In this document: positions 34,747 through 45,129 of the stretch, piece by piece
Layout: every line of letters begins with the position of its first letter
Position numbering within the stretch: position 1 is the first letter of the stretch
Assembly: GCF_032681285.1 (NCBI RefSeq)
Contig: NZ_CP136336.1
Coordinates: forward strand, 669,001 to 733,000
Direction: 5' to 3'
DNA length: 64,000 bases
DNA from: Piscinibacter gummiphilus
GTDB taxonomy: Bacteria > Pseudomonadota > Gammaproteobacteria > Burkholderiales > Burkholderiaceae_C
Program-made: the position numbers and the translations under genes
Notes under the pieces: generated by a model
Database searches by the model: none
Told to the model about the DNA's origin: nothing
The model's input: the letters and a program-made list of their open reading frames with translations, nothing else

Positions 34747-35220
34747 ATGGACGACGCGCGCGTGACCGGCCCTGATCCCCAGGGCACCGTCCTCTACATC
34801 GAAGACCAGGATCTGAACTTCCTGCTGGTCCAGGCACAGCTCGCGGCCACGCTGCCCGGGGTGCAACTGATCCGCGCGGCCACCGGCGCCGAAGGCGTCG
34901 AGAAGGTGCGCAGCGAGCACCCGCAGCTGGTCTTGCTCGACATGCACCTGCCCGACACCGGCGGTCTGGAGGTGGTGCGGGCGCTCAACGTCGAGATCTC
35001 GCAGGGCCTGAAGGTGGCGCTGCTGACGGCCGACCACCTGTCGATGGACATCCTCAAGGCCATGAGCCTGGGCGCCTACGAGTACTGGGTGAAGCCGATC
35101 AGCGCGACGCAGCTCGAGAAGGGCGTGCGCCGCGGGCTGGCCGCGGCGGCCGGCATCGACGCGGCCACCGGCGCGCGGCGCAACGGCGCCTCGCAGGGCG
35201 GCAGCGCGTCACGCTATTGA
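34747..35220 (+). CDS. Single-domain response regulator (receiver protein)
   Basis: 157 residues. The receiver domain covers residues 13-130: acidic pair in YIEDQD, phospho-acceptor aspartate in LVLLDMHLPDTGG near residue 66, Thr in ALLTADH, and the conserved lysine in YWVKPIS near 117. There is no DNA-binding or enzyme domain; a low-complexity tail of about 25 residues ends the protein. No kinase gene is adjacent. It probably relays phosphate or binds a partner protein. Confidence 0.85.
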   Translation: MDDARVTGPDPQGTVLYIEDQDLNFLLVQAQLAATLPGVQLIRAATGAEGVEKVRSEHPQLVLLDMHLPDTGGLEVVRALNVEISQGLKVALLTADHLSMDILKAMSLGAYEYWVKPISATQLEKGVRRGLAAAAGIDAATGARRNGASQGGSASRY

Positions 35221-35240
35221 AGAGCTGACGAGGCGCTGCC

Positions 35241-36062
35241 TCAGCGCAGCAGCGAGGTCTCGAGCCGCGTCACCATGTCGATCAGGCGCGGCCGCACCTC
35301 GTTCAACAGGAAGTCCTTCGACAGGTTGAACGACGGCCCACCGCAATTGATGGCCATCGGCGGCAGCCCGCCGCCCGGCTGGAAGGCACGGGCGATGCCG
35401 TTCACGTCTTTCTGCCAGTCGCCGAAGGAACAGGTGACGCCCAGGGTGGCGTATTCGTCCATCGCGCGGGCGATGCCGTCGCGGATGTCGGGCCAGGCCA
35501 CCTCGTCCAGTTCCTGCACCCGTTCCATGAAGTCCTGGCGCTCGCGCTCGGGAATGGCGGCGAGCCAGGCGCGCCCGATGGCCGAGGTGGCAACCGGGAT
35601 GCGCGAGCCCACGTCGAGGCTGAGCGTGAGCGCGGCAGAGCTGCGGCAGTTCTCCACGTAGATCATCGACAGCCGGTCGCGCGTGCCGAGCGACACCATC
35701 GAGCGCGTGGCATCGGCCAGCTCCTGCATCATGGGCCGGGCGATCTGCCGCACGTCGAGCCGCGCCAGCATCGCGCTGCCGAGCGACAGCGTGGCCGTGC
35801 CCAGGCGGTACTTGCCGCTTTCTTCGACCTGGATCAGGTAGCCGAGCTTGGTGAGCGTGGAGGTGAGCCGCGACACCGTCGACTTCGGCAGCCGGCAGCG
35901 GGTGGCGATCTCCTGGTTGCCCAGCGCCTTGTCGCCCGAGCGGAAGCAGGCCAGCACCTCCAGCCCGCGCGCCAGCGCCGTCACGAAATGGCGATCTTCC
36001 TTGGGCTTGGGTGCGGTGCGGGGGCGCTCGACCCGGGCGTTCTTGGTGAGTGTGTCCATCAT
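35241..36062 (-). CDS. IclR-family regulator
   Basis: 273 residues. The N-terminal winged helix (LARGLEVLACFR..NQEIATRCRLPKSTVSRLTSTL) lies at residues 30-75 and the effector domain at about 100-260. It is divergent from the three-gene acyl-CoA dehydrogenase operon, with two inverted repeats in the shared control region. By analogy it probably controls that operon in response to an aromatic or dicarboxylic acid intermediate. A second ATG one codon in is equally possible as start. Confidence 0.87.
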   Translation of the reverse strand: MMDTLTKNARVERPRTAPKPKEDRHFVTALARGLEVLACFRSGDKALGNQEIATRCRLPKSTVSRLTSTLTKLGYLIQVEESGKYRLGTATLSLGSAMLARLDVRQIARPMMQELADATRSMVSLGTRDRLSMIYVENCRSSAALTLSLDVGSRIPVATSAIGRAWLAAIPERERQDFMERVQELDEVAWPDIRDGIARAMDEYATLGVTCSFGDWQKDVNGIARAFQPGGGLPPMAINCGGPSFNLSKDFLLNEVRPRLIDMVTRLETSLLR

Positions 36063-36107
36063 GGTCTGTCAGTCGTCGTGCGGAAAGCGTCCAAAGTGGA
36101 ACACAAA

Positions 36108-36120
36108 TCCGAAAATCGGA
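36108..36120. promoter_or_regulatory. Inverted repeat near the IclR-gene start
   Basis: TCCGA-AAA-TCGGA is a perfect 5-bp inverted repeat, 45 bases before the IclR ATG. It is a candidate autoregulatory site. Confidence 0.35.
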
Positions 36121-36262
36121 GCATCTGGGATTCCCCAGTCCACCCTGCCTTGGGGGCTGTCCCGAGGGGCGCTACCCGGGTGGTGAATCGTTTTACCTCG
36201 GGAAAGACCGCAAGTTGACAAGTCTGCCAGGGAGAATGAACAATCCCGACTCTGTTTTTACT

Positions 36263-36281
36263 TGCGGAATCAAGTTCCGCA
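36263..36281. promoter_or_regulatory. Candidate IclR operator before the dehydrogenase operon
   Basis: TGCGGAA and TTCCGCA form a perfect 7-bp inverted repeat around TCAAG, 66 bases before the first dehydrogenase ATG. IclR-family operators commonly have this GCGGAA..TTCCGC shape. Confidence 0.55.
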
Positions 36282-36347
36282 TTGCAGCACAAAGTGACGC
36301 CTTGCGCAAGCGACGTCGCTGGCTGCCTCCCATCGAGAGATGCCCGC

Positions 36348-37550
<1,203 letters not shown>

Positions 37551-37559
37551 GAGGCAACC

Positions 37560-38720
37560 ATGGACTTTTCCTTCAGCGAAGAGCAGCAGCAACTGCAAGA
37601 CGCCATTGCCCGCTTCGTGCAGGGCGACTACAGCTTCGAGCGCCGCCACAAGATCCTCAAGAGCGCCGACGGCTGGAGCCGCGAGGTCTGGCAGGGCCTG
37701 GCCGATCTCGGTGTGCTGGCGATGAACATCCCCGAGGCCGACGGCGGCCTGGGCTATGGCCCGATCGAGGCGCTGCTCGCCATGCAATCGGCCGGCCCGG
37801 CGATGTTGTGCGAGCCCTTGCTCGACAGCGCAGTGATCGCCACGGCGCTGGTGCGCGACTTCGGCTCGCCCGAGCAGCGTGCCGAGCTGCTGCCGGCGAT
37901 GGGCAGCGGCGAGCGCATCGTCGTGCTCGCGCACACCGAAGCGGCCGGCCGCGGTCAGGCGGTGTGGGTGGAGACGAGCGCGAAGAAGAGTGGGGATGGC
38001 TACGTGCTCAGCGGCCACAAGGCCGTGGTGTCGCTGGCACCCGCTGCCGACGAGCTGCTGGTCTCGGCGCGTGTGAGCGGCCAGCCGGGCGATGCCGAGG
38101 GCGTGGCCGTGTTCCGTGTGGCGAAAGACGCATCGGGCCTCGCGCTCAAGCCCTTCAAGACGCTCGACGGGCGCCGGGCCGCCGACGTCGTGCTGGCCGA
38201 CGTGAAGGTGCCCGCGTCATCGCTGCTGGGGGCGCCCACCGTGAGCGCCAACGTCGCCATCGACCGTGCGCTCGACCTCGGCCTCGCTGCCGTCTGCGCC
38301 GAAGCGCTGGGCGTGATGGAAGCGACCGTCAACGCCACCATCGAATACTTGAAGACCCGCCAGCAGTTCGGCCAGCCCATCGGCCGCTTCCAGGCACTGC
38401 AGCACCGCACCGCCGACATGCTGCTGCACCTGGAGCAGTCACGCTCGATGGCATATCTCGCCGCGATGCACTGCAACGTGGCCGACGACACCCAGCGCCG
38501 CAAGACCCTCTCGGCCGCCAAGGTCGTGATCGGCAACGCCTGCCGCTTCATCGGCCAGCAGGCGGTGCAGTTGCACGGCGGCATGGGCATGACCGAAGAG
38601 CTCAACGTCAGCCACTTCTTCAAGCGGTTGATGGCGATCGAACTCAGCTTCGGGGACACTGACACCCACCTTCAACGGTTTGCCGCGCTCACCCAGCGCG
38701 ACATCCCGCTCGCCGCCTGA
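37560..38720 (+). CDS. Acyl-CoA dehydrogenase, PimD-like small subunit
   Basis: 386 residues, nine bases after the large-subunit gene. The fold is acyl-CoA dehydrogenase (GGMGMTEELNVSHFFKRL near residue 340 and QLHGG), but neither usual catalytic-glutamate position is occupied (ALDLGLAAVC in helix G, LSFGDTDTH at the C terminus). It therefore looks like the partner subunit of a heteromeric enzyme, as in PimCD or FadE26-27 pairs, with the active base supplied by the first subunit. This is inference from motif reading. Confidence 0.82.
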   Translation: MDFSFSEEQQQLQDAIARFVQGDYSFERRHKILKSADGWSREVWQGLADLGVLAMNIPEADGGLGYGPIEALLAMQSAGPAMLCEPLLDSAVIATALVRDFGSPEQRAELLPAMGSGERIVVLAHTEAAGRGQAVWVETSAKKSGDGYVLSGHKAVVSLAPAADELLVSARVSGQPGDAEGVAVFRVAKDASGLALKPFKTLDGRRAADVVLADVKVPASSLLGAPTVSANVAIDRALDLGLAAVCAEALGVMEATVNATIEYLKTRQQFGQPIGRFQALQHRTADMLLHLEQSRSMAYLAAMHCNVADDTQRRKTLSAAKVVIGNACRFIGQQAVQLHGGMGMTEELNVSHFFKRLMAIELSFGDTDTHLQRFAALTQRDIPLAA

Positions 38721-38738
38721 ACACCTCCGGAGACACAC

Positions 38739-39926
38739 ATGGCCACCACCAAAGCCGCCTTCCAGTGGGACGACCCCCTGCTGCTCGACCAACAACTCAC
38801 CAGCGACGAGCGCCAGATCCGCGACGCCGCGCGCGACTACTGCCAGGGCAAGCTCGCGCCGCGCGTGCTCGAAGCGTTCCGCCACGAGAAGACCGACCCG
38901 TCGATCTTCCCTGAGATGGGCGAGCTGGGCCTCTTGGGCCCGACCATTCCCGAGCAGTACGGCGGTGCCGCGCTCAACTACGTGTGCTACGGCCTGATCG
39001 CCCGCGAGGTCGAGCGTGTCGACTCCGGCTACCGCTCGATGATGAGCGTGCAGAGCTCGCTCGTGATGGTGCCGATCAACGAGTTCGGCAACGAAGCGAC
39101 CAAGCAGAAGTACCTGCCCAAGCTCGCGAGCGGCCAGTGGATCGGGTGCTTCGGCTTGACCGAGCCTGACCACGGCTCCGACCCCGGCAGCATGGTCACC
39201 CGTGCCAAGAAAGTGGCCGGTGGCTACAGCCTCACTGGCGCCAAGATGTGGATCAGCAACAGCCCCATCGCCGACGTGTTCGTGGTGTGGGCCAAGGACG
39301 ATGAAGGCGCCATCCGCGGCTTCGTGCTAGAGAAGGGCTGGAAGGGCTTGAGCGCACCCGCCGTGCACGGCAAGGTCGGCCTGCGCGCGTCGATCACCGG
39401 CGAGATCGTGCTCGACAACGTGTTCTGCCCCGAAGAGAACGCCTTCCCCGAAGTGCGTGGCCTCAAGGGCCCGTTCACCTGCCTGAACAGCGCGCGCTAC
39501 GGCATCGCCTGGGGCGCGCTCGGCGCCGCCGAAGACTGTTGGCACCGCGCACGCCAGTACGTGCTCGACCGCAAGCAGTTCGGCCGCCCGCTCGCCGCCA
39601 ACCAGCTGATCCAGAAGAAGCTCGCCGACATGCAGACCGAGATCACGCTCGGCCTGCAAGGCTGCCTGCGCCTGGGCCGCATGAAGGACGAGGGCACGGC
39701 CGCGGTCGAGATCACCTCGATCATGAAGCGCAACTCCTGCGGCAAGAGCCTCGACATCGCCCGCCTGGCGCGCGACATGATGGGCGGCAACGGCATCAGC
39801 GACGAGTTCGGTGTGGCCCGCCACCTCGTCAACCTCGAAGTCGTCAACACCTACGAGGGCACGCACGACGTGCACGCGCTGATCCTCGGCCGGGCGCAGA
39901 CGGGCATCGCCGCGTTCGCGAACTGA
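38739..39926 (+). CDS. gcdH: Glutaryl-CoA dehydrogenase
   Basis: 395 residues, typical length. [15 protein letters not shown] (with the family arginine region following), [16 protein letters not shown] and the catalytic glutamate in [12 protein letters not shown] near residue 375 match GcdH, which oxidises and decarboxylates glutaryl-CoA to crotonyl-CoA. A CCGGAGA site precedes the ATG. As third gene after a PimC/PimD-like pair it would complete the shortening of odd-chain dicarboxylates. A strong terminator follows. Confidence 0.94.
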   Translation: MATTKAAFQWDDPLLLDQQLTSDERQIRDAARDYCQGKLAPRVLEAFRHEKTDPSIFPEMGELGLLGPTIPEQYGGAALNYVCYGLIAREVERVDSGYRSMMSVQSSLVMVPINEFGNEATKQKYLPKLASGQWIGCFGLTEPDHGSDPGSMVTRAKKVAGGYSLTGAKMWISNSPIADVFVVWAKDDEGAIRGFVLEKGWKGLSAPAVHGKVGLRASITGEIVLDNVFCPEENAFPEVRGLKGPFTCLNSARYGIAWGALGAAEDCWHRARQYVLDRKQFGRPLAANQLIQKKLADMQTEITLGLQGCLRLGRMKDEGTAAVEITSIMKRNSCGKSLDIARLARDMMGGNGISDEFGVARHLVNLEVVNTYEGTHDVHALILGRAQTGIAAFAN

Positions 39927-39942
39927 GCACGTCGCCCTCCTG

Positions 39943-39970
39943 AAAAAGCGGACCTTCGGGTCCGCTTTTT
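39943..39970 (+). terminator. Rho-independent terminator after gcdH
   Basis: A perfect 12-base stem (AAAAAGCGGACC with GGTCCGCTTTTT) around a TTCG loop. The A/T ends make it usable on both strands. Confidence 0.92.
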
Positions 39971-39987
39971 ATTTGTGCCCTCCGGGT

Positions 39988-40020
39988 TTGACAAAGATAA
40001 CTATACGTTCGTATAGTTAT
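39988..40020 (+). promoter_or_regulatory. Promoter and operator of the TetR-family gene
   Basis: Consensus minus-35 TTGACA (39988-39993) and minus-10 TATAGT (40012-40017) are 18 bases apart. A 24-base palindrome, ATAACTATACG-TT-CGTATAGTTAT, runs from 39997 to 40020 and covers the spacer and minus-10. The ATG follows at 40025 with no Shine-Dalgarno, so transcription would begin at or next to the start codon. Confidence 0.85.
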
Positions 40021-40024
40021 CGCC

Positions 40025-40657
40025 ATGCCACGCCCTTCCCAGAACGTCGACCAGGCCCTGCTCGATGCCGGCCTCGAGCTCCTGCCGCAGACCGGTTGCG
40101 CCGGCCTGTCGGTGCGCAAGCTCGCCGACCACGCCGGGGTCAACCTCGGCATGTTTCACTATCACTTCAAGAACAAGGACACCTTCATCCGCGCCGTGCT
40201 GCAGCGGGTGTACGAAGAGATGTTCTCGGCGCTCACGCTGAAGGTCGACCCAAAGCGGCCAGTGCTCGACAACCTGCGCGCGGTGGTGGCCACGCTCGCG
40301 CGATTCGGCCGGGAGCGGCAAGCTCTCTTGCTGCGCATGGCGGCCGATGCGATGGCGGGCGAGGTGGCGGTGCTCGAGTTCTTCCGTGCCAATTTGCCGC
40401 GCCACGTGGCCGTGGTGGCGGGCCTCATCGCGCAGGCGCAGCGCGAAGGGTTGATGGCCAAGGCGCCGCCGCCCGAGGTGGTGGCCTTCCTGTTCGGCGC
40501 CGTCGGCGCGCCGGTGTTGATGGGCGGCGCGGTGCAGGCACAGGCCCCCGACGCGGTGGCCGGCGTGATCGAGCGGCACGTGCTCTCGGATGCCGCAGTG
40601 GCACGGCGCATCGACTGGGCCTTGCGCGGCCTGTCGGCAGGAGGAGGTTCACGATGA
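40025..40657 (+). CDS. TetR-family regulator of an efflux operon (CecR-like)
   Basis: 210 residues. The TetR helix-turn-helix (LSVRKLADHAGVNLGMFHYHFKNKDTFIRAVL) is at residues 28-60, followed by the usual helical ligand domain. The gene overlaps the HlyD-type gene by four bases, and the operator covers its own promoter, so autorepression is near certain. The order regulator, membrane-fusion protein, ATPase, permease resembles E. coli cecR-ybhGFSR. The inducing compound is unknown. Confidence 0.87.
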   Translation: MPRPSQNVDQALLDAGLELLPQTGCAGLSVRKLADHAGVNLGMFHYHFKNKDTFIRAVLQRVYEEMFSALTLKVDPKRPVLDNLRAVVATLARFGRERQALLLRMAADAMAGEVAVLEFFRANLPRHVAVVAGLIAQAQREGLMAKAPPPEVVAFLFGAVGAPVLMGGAVQAQAPDAVAGVIERHVLSDAAVARRIDWALRGLSAGGGSR

Positions 40658-41607
40658 TCTGGCTCTTCAAGCATCTGGCGAGCGGTGTTGCGGTGGGTGC
40701 CATCGCGGCCTGCACCGCCGCGCCACCCGCAGGATTCGCGGGGTATGTCGAAGGCGAGAGCGTGCGGCTGGCCGCACCCATCAGCGGCACCTTGACCCGG
40801 CTGCATGTGCAGCGTGGCGATGCGGTGGCGGCGAGTGCGCCGGCCTTCGTGCTCGAACAGGACAGCGAACGCGCGGCCCGCGAAGAAGCGCAGGCACGGC
40901 TGCGGCGCGCCGAGCAGCAACTCGGCAACCTGCAGGCGGGCAAACGCCCCGACGAGATCGCTGCCCTGCGCGCGCAGCTGGCGCAGGCACAGGCCGCGCT
41001 GAACCTGTCGACCCGTGAACTGACGCGCGCCAACGAGCTGGTGGCGCAGAACTTCACCTCGCCCGCGAGTCTCGATGCGGCGCGTGCCGCCGTCGCGCGC
41101 GACCAGGCGCGGGTGAACGAGCTCAACGCGCAGCTCCGCCTGGCGGGCCAGGGGGGCCGCGTGCAGGAGATCGGCGCCGCGCAGCAGGAAGTGCTCGCCG
41201 CCCGGGCACAGCTCGCACAGGCCGAGTGGCGCGTGCAACAGAAGACGCAGCGCATGCCCGCCGCCGGCCAGGTGACCGACGTGCTCTACCGCGAAGGCGA
41301 GTGGGTGCCACAAGGCAGCCCCGTGCTCACGCTGCTGCCGCCGTCGCAGGTGAAGGCGCGCTTCTTCGTGCCCGAGCCGGTGCTCGGCCGCTTGCAGCTC
41401 GGGCAGGCCGTCACGCTGCATTGCGACGGCTGCCCCGCGCCGATCACGGCGAAGGTGAGCTACATCGCCCGCGAAGCCGAGTTCACCTCGCCGCTCATCT
41501 ACAGCAAGGAAAACCGCGCGGCACTCGTCTTCATGGTCGAGGCACGGCCGTCGGCAGACGATGCCAGGCGCTTGCACCCCGGCCAGCCGCTGGAAGTGCG
41601 TCAATGA
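40654..41607 (+). CDS. HlyD-family membrane-fusion protein (lipoprotein)
   Basis: 317 residues with GAGGAGG before the ATG. The leader ends in AIAAC, a likely lipobox with Cys23 as the lipidated residue, so the protein would be anchored in the inner membrane. A barrel-sandwich half-motif (GYVEGESVRLAAPISGTL), a long coiled coil (about 75-190) and a beta-barrel part (VKARFFVPEP) follow. It links the ABC exporter below to an outer-membrane channel. Confidence 0.86.
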   Translation: MIWLFKHLASGVAVGAIAACTAAPPAGFAGYVEGESVRLAAPISGTLTRLHVQRGDAVAASAPAFVLEQDSERAAREEAQARLRRAEQQLGNLQAGKRPDEIAALRAQLAQAQAALNLSTRELTRANELVAQNFTSPASLDAARAAVARDQARVNELNAQLRLAGQGGRVQEIGAAQQEVLAARAQLAQAEWRVQQKTQRMPAAGQVTDVLYREGEWVPQGSPVLTLLPPSQVKARFFVPEPVLGRLQLGQAVTLHCDGCPAPITAKVSYIAREAEFTSPLIYSKENRAALVFMVEARPSADDARRLHPGQPLEVRQ

Positions 41608-42545
41608 ACGAAGCGGCGGTCATCGATGTGCGCGGGCTGACCAAGCGCTTCGGCGACCGGGTGGTCGTGAACCACTTCGACATGCGCGTGCCACGCGGCC
41701 GCATCTACGGCTTTCTGGGGCCCAACGGCAGCGGCAAGACGACCACCATCCGCATGCTGTGCGGCCTGCTCACGCCCGACGAGGGCGAGGGCACCTGCCT
41801 CGGTCATGACATCCGCAAGGAGGCGCTCAAGATCAAGCGCGAGGTCGGCTACATGACGCAGCGCTTCGGCCTCTATGACGACCTGAGCATCGAGGAGAAC
41901 CTCGACTTCGTTGCCCGTGTCTACGGCGTGGCCGACCGCCGCCGCAAGGTGGGCGAGACGCTGGAGCGCCTGGGCCTGGCCACACGCCGCGAGCAGCTGG
42001 CCGGCTCGCTCTCGGGTGGGTGGAAGCAGCGCCTCGCGCTCGCCGCCTGCCTGATCCACGCGCCGCAACTGCTGCTGCTCGACGAGCCCACCGCCGGTGT
42101 CGACCCGGCCGCTCGACGCGATTTCTGGGACCAGATCCACGAGCTCGCCGCGCAAGGGCTCACCGTGCTCGTCTCGACGCACTACATGGACGAGGCCGAG
42201 CGCTGCCATGAGCTGGCCTACATCTCCTACGGCCGATTGCTCACGCGCGGCACGGTGGCCGAGGTGATCGCGGGCGCCGGCCTGGTCACCTGGGCCATCC
42301 ACGGCGCAGGGCTGGTCGACGTGGGGCACCGGCTGCGCTCTGCGCCGGGCATCCGCACCGTGGCGCCGTTCGGGGCCACGCTGCATGTGAGCGCCGACAG
42401 CGAAGCGGCGCTGAAGGCCGCCACTGCACCGCTCGCGTCGCTCGGCCAGAGCCTGCACATCACGCCCATCGAGCCCAGCCTCGAAGACGTGTTCATCGCG
42501 CTGATGCAGCAGGCGCAAGACAACTTCGCGCCGAGCCCGCCATGA
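41604..42545 (+). CDS. ABC exporter ATP-binding protein
   Basis: 313 residues. Walker A GPNGSGKTTT is near residue 40, the signature LSGGWKQRLALA near 139, Walker B LLLLDEPTAGVDP near 159 and the switch His in STHYMDEAE near 194. A C-terminal extension (about 225-313) is as in drug-exporter ATPases of the CcmA/YbhF group. Both ends overlap the neighbouring genes by four bases, so the whole operon is translationally coupled. Confidence 0.93.
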   Translation: MNEAAVIDVRGLTKRFGDRVVVNHFDMRVPRGRIYGFLGPNGSGKTTTIRMLCGLLTPDEGEGTCLGHDIRKEALKIKREVGYMTQRFGLYDDLSIEENLDFVARVYGVADRRRKVGETLERLGLATRREQLAGSLSGGWKQRLALAACLIHAPQLLLLDEPTAGVDPAARRDFWDQIHELAAQGLTVLVSTHYMDEAERCHELAYISYGRLLTRGTVAEVIAGAGLVTWAIHGAGLVDVGHRLRSAPGIRTVAPFGATLHVSADSEAALKAATAPLASLGQSLHITPIEPSLEDVFIALMQQAQDNFAPSPP

Positions 42546-43666
42546 GCTGGGCCCGGCTCATGGCCATCCTGCTGAAGGAGCTGCGCCAGGTGCGCCGCGA
42601 CCGGCTCACCTTCGGGATGATGGTGGCGGTGCCCATCGTGCAGCTCATCCTCTTCGGCTTCGCGATCAACAGTGACCCCAAGCACCTGCCACTTGCCGTG
42701 GTGGTGATGGACCACAGCGAGCACACGCGCAGCTTCGTGGCGGGGCTGGAGAACTCGGGCTACTTCCAGGTCACCGAGCGGCCGGCCACGGTGCAGCAGG
42801 CCGACGCGCTGCTGGCCAACGGTGCGGTGCAGTTCTCGCTCGTGGTGCCGAGCGACTTCTCGCGCCGCATGCTGCGCGGCGAGCGCCCGGCGCTCCTGCT
42901 CGCGGCCGACGCCACCGACCCCTCGGCCACCGGCAATGCCATCGCGGCGCTCACCCTGATCGGCCGCCAGAGCCTGGCTCGCGACCTCACCGGCCCCTAC
43001 GCCGCGCTGCGCGCCACCGAGCCGCCCTTCGACCTGCGCGTCCAGCGCCGCTACAACCCCGAAGGCGTGACCGCGTACAACGTGGTGCCCGGCCTCATCG
43101 GCGTGATCCTCACGATGACGATGGTGATGATGACCTCGCTCGCGATGACGCGCGAACGCGAGCGCGGCACGATGGAGAACCTGCTCGCCACCCCCGCCAC
43201 GCCGCTGGAGGTGATGCTCGGCAAGATCGCGCCCTACATCCTCATCGGCTACGTGCAAGTGGCGGTGGTGCTGGTGGTGGCGCGGCTGCTCTTCGACGTG
43301 CCGATGGTGGGCAGCCTCTGGCTGCTGTCGGCGGTATTGGTGCTCTTCATCGCCGCCAACCTGGCGGTAGGTTTTACCTTCTCGACCCTGGCGAAAAGCC
43401 AGCTGCAGGCGATGCAGCTCACCTTCTTCTTCTTCCTGCCCTCCATGCTGCTGACGGGTTTCATGTTCCCGTTCCGCGGCATGCCCGGATGGGCACAGGC
43501 CATCGGCGAAGCCTTGCCGCTCACTCACTTCCTGCGGGTGGTGCGCGGCATCCTGCTCAAGGGCAACGGTGCGGCACAAATCCTGCCAGAGCTGTGGCCG
43601 ATTGCGCTCTTCATGCTGGTGGCCGGCGCGGTGGCGCTGACGCGCTACCGCCAGACGCTGGACTGA
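42542..43666 (+). CDS. ABC-2 type exporter permease
   Basis: 374 residues. One N-terminal helix (about 20-41), a large extracytoplasmic domain (about 45-175) and then five or six helices to the end, as in YbhS/YbhR-type ABC-2 permeases. TREREKGTMENLLATP-like sequence (here RERERGTMENLLATP) near residue 205 is the coupling-helix signature. Only one permease gene is present, so the transporter would be a homodimer, unlike the E. coli ybhSR pair. Confidence 0.9.
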   Translation: MSWARLMAILLKELRQVRRDRLTFGMMVAVPIVQLILFGFAINSDPKHLPLAVVVMDHSEHTRSFVAGLENSGYFQVTERPATVQQADALLANGAVQFSLVVPSDFSRRMLRGERPALLLAADATDPSATGNAIAALTLIGRQSLARDLTGPYAALRATEPPFDLRVQRRYNPEGVTAYNVVPGLIGVILTMTMVMMTSLAMTRERERGTMENLLATPATPLEVMLGKIAPYILIGYVQVAVVLVVARLLFDVPMVGSLWLLSAVLVLFIAANLAVGFTFSTLAKSQLQAMQLTFFFFLPSMLLTGFMFPFRGMPGWAQAIGEALPLTHFLRVVRGILLKGNGAAQILPELWPIALFMLVAGAVALTRYRQTLD

Positions 43667-43687
43667 GCGCTCTATTTGGATGAAAAA

Positions 43688-43699
43688 GAACGATCGTTC
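43688..43699. promoter_or_regulatory. 12-bp palindrome before ndh
   Basis: GAACGATCGTTC is a perfect palindrome 99 bases before the ndh ATG, in a short AT-richer patch. Candidate operator; the regulator is unknown. Confidence 0.35.
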
Positions 43700-43797
43700 G
43701 CTTCCGTTATCATGCCGCGCGCTGTCCGCGGGCCCTGGTACACAGAAGGTGCGGCACCCACCGACAAACAATCACACCAACGAGGGTTCCAAGAAGC

Positions 43798-45108
43798 ATG
43801 CATCGGATCGTGATCGTGGGTGGCGGGGCGGGAGGCCTCGCGCTCGCCACACAGCTCGGCAAGAGGCTCGGGCGCAAGAAACTTGCTGAGATCACGCTGG
43901 TCGACTCCGCGCGCACCCATGTGTGGAAGCCGCTGCTGCACCAGTTGGCTGCCGGCAGCTACGACACCCACGCCGAAGAGATCGAGTTCCTCGCGCAGGC
44001 GCGCTGGAACTGCTTTCGCTTCCGCCTGGGCAGCCTCGTGGGTGTCGACCGCGCCCGCAAGACCATCCAGCTCGCCGCCAGCTACGACGAGACCGGCATG
44101 GAGATCACGCCGGCCCAGGAGCTGGCCTACGACACGCTGGTGATCTCGGTGGGCAGCCAGACCAACGACTTCGGCACGCTGGGCGCGGGCGAGCACACCA
44201 TCAAGCTCGACAGCCCGCAGGCCGCCAAGCGCTTCAACAACCGCCTCATCAACGAGTGCATCCGCGCGCAGAGCGTGCCGCGTGTGCCGGGCATGGGGCG
44301 CCTCACCGTCACCATCGTGGGCGGTGGTGCCACCGGTGTGGAACTCGCGGCCGAGCTGCATGCGGCGGCGCGTGTGCTCGCCAATTTCGGCCTCGACAAC
44401 ATCCACCCCGAGAAGGACCTGCAGATCGTGCTGGTGGAGGCCGCGCCGCGCCTGCTGTCGCAGCTGCCCGAGCGGCTGAGCGACTCGGCGGTGCGAGAGC
44501 TGCGCAAGCTCGCCGTCGAGGTGCACACCAACGAGAAGGTGGTGGAAGTGACGGCCGATGCGGTGAAGATGGCCAGTGGCAAGGTGATCCGCTCCACGCT
44601 CACCGTGTGGGCCGCGGGCGTGAAGGCGGCCGACTTCCTGAAGACGCTCGGAGGCGAGAAGCCCCTCGAGACCAACCGGCTCAACCAGCTCATGGTCAAC
44701 GGCAACCTGCAGACCACGCAGGACGCCGACATCTACGCCTTCGGCGACTGCGCCGCCTGCCAGCAGCCCGACGGCACCTGGGTGCCACCGCGCGCGCAGG
44801 CGGCCTATCAGCAGGCGATGTACCTGGTGAAGGCGCTGCCCAAGCTGATGAAGGGTGAGCCGGTCACGCCCTTCGTCTTCCGCGACCAGGGCTCGCTGGT
44901 GTCGCTGTCGGAATATTCATCGGTGGGCAGCCTGATGGGCAGCCTGACGCGCGGCAGCCTCTTCATCGAAGGGCGCCTGGCGCAGCTGATGTACTGGTCG
45001 CTGCACAAGCAGCACCAGCTGGCGCTGGGTGGGCTGCGCAAGACGGCACTGATCACGCTGTCGGAAATGCTCGACCGCACCTACCGGCCGCGCATCAAGC
45101 TCCACTGA
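43798..45108 (+). CDS. ndh: NADH dehydrogenase, type II
   Basis: 436 residues. The FAD Rossmann motif IVIVGGGAGGLALA is at residues 3-16, the NAD motif TIVGGGATGVELAAEL near 175, and the second FAD segment DIYAFGDCAACQQ near 312. The C-terminal part has the amphipathic membrane-binding end of NDH-2. It oxidises NADH and reduces quinone without pumping protons. Its own promoter region is the 131-base gap after the exporter operon. Confidence 0.9.
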   Translation: MHRIVIVGGGAGGLALATQLGKRLGRKKLAEITLVDSARTHVWKPLLHQLAAGSYDTHAEEIEFLAQARWNCFRFRLGSLVGVDRARKTIQLAASYDETGMEITPAQELAYDTLVISVGSQTNDFGTLGAGEHTIKLDSPQAAKRFNNRLINECIRAQSVPRVPGMGRLTVTIVGGGATGVELAAELHAAARVLANFGLDNIHPEKDLQIVLVEAAPRLLSQLPERLSDSAVRELRKLAVEVHTNEKVVEVTADAVKMASGKVIRSTLTVWAAGVKAADFLKTLGGEKPLETNRLNQLMVNGNLQTTQDADIYAFGDCAACQQPDGTWVPPRAQAAYQQAMYLVKALPKLMKGEPVTPFVFRDQGSLVSLSEYSSVGSLMGSLTRGSLFIEGRLAQLMYWSLHKQHQLALGGLRKTALITLSEMLDRTYRPRIKLH

Positions 45109-45129
45109 AGTCCCGACTCAAACGAGCCG

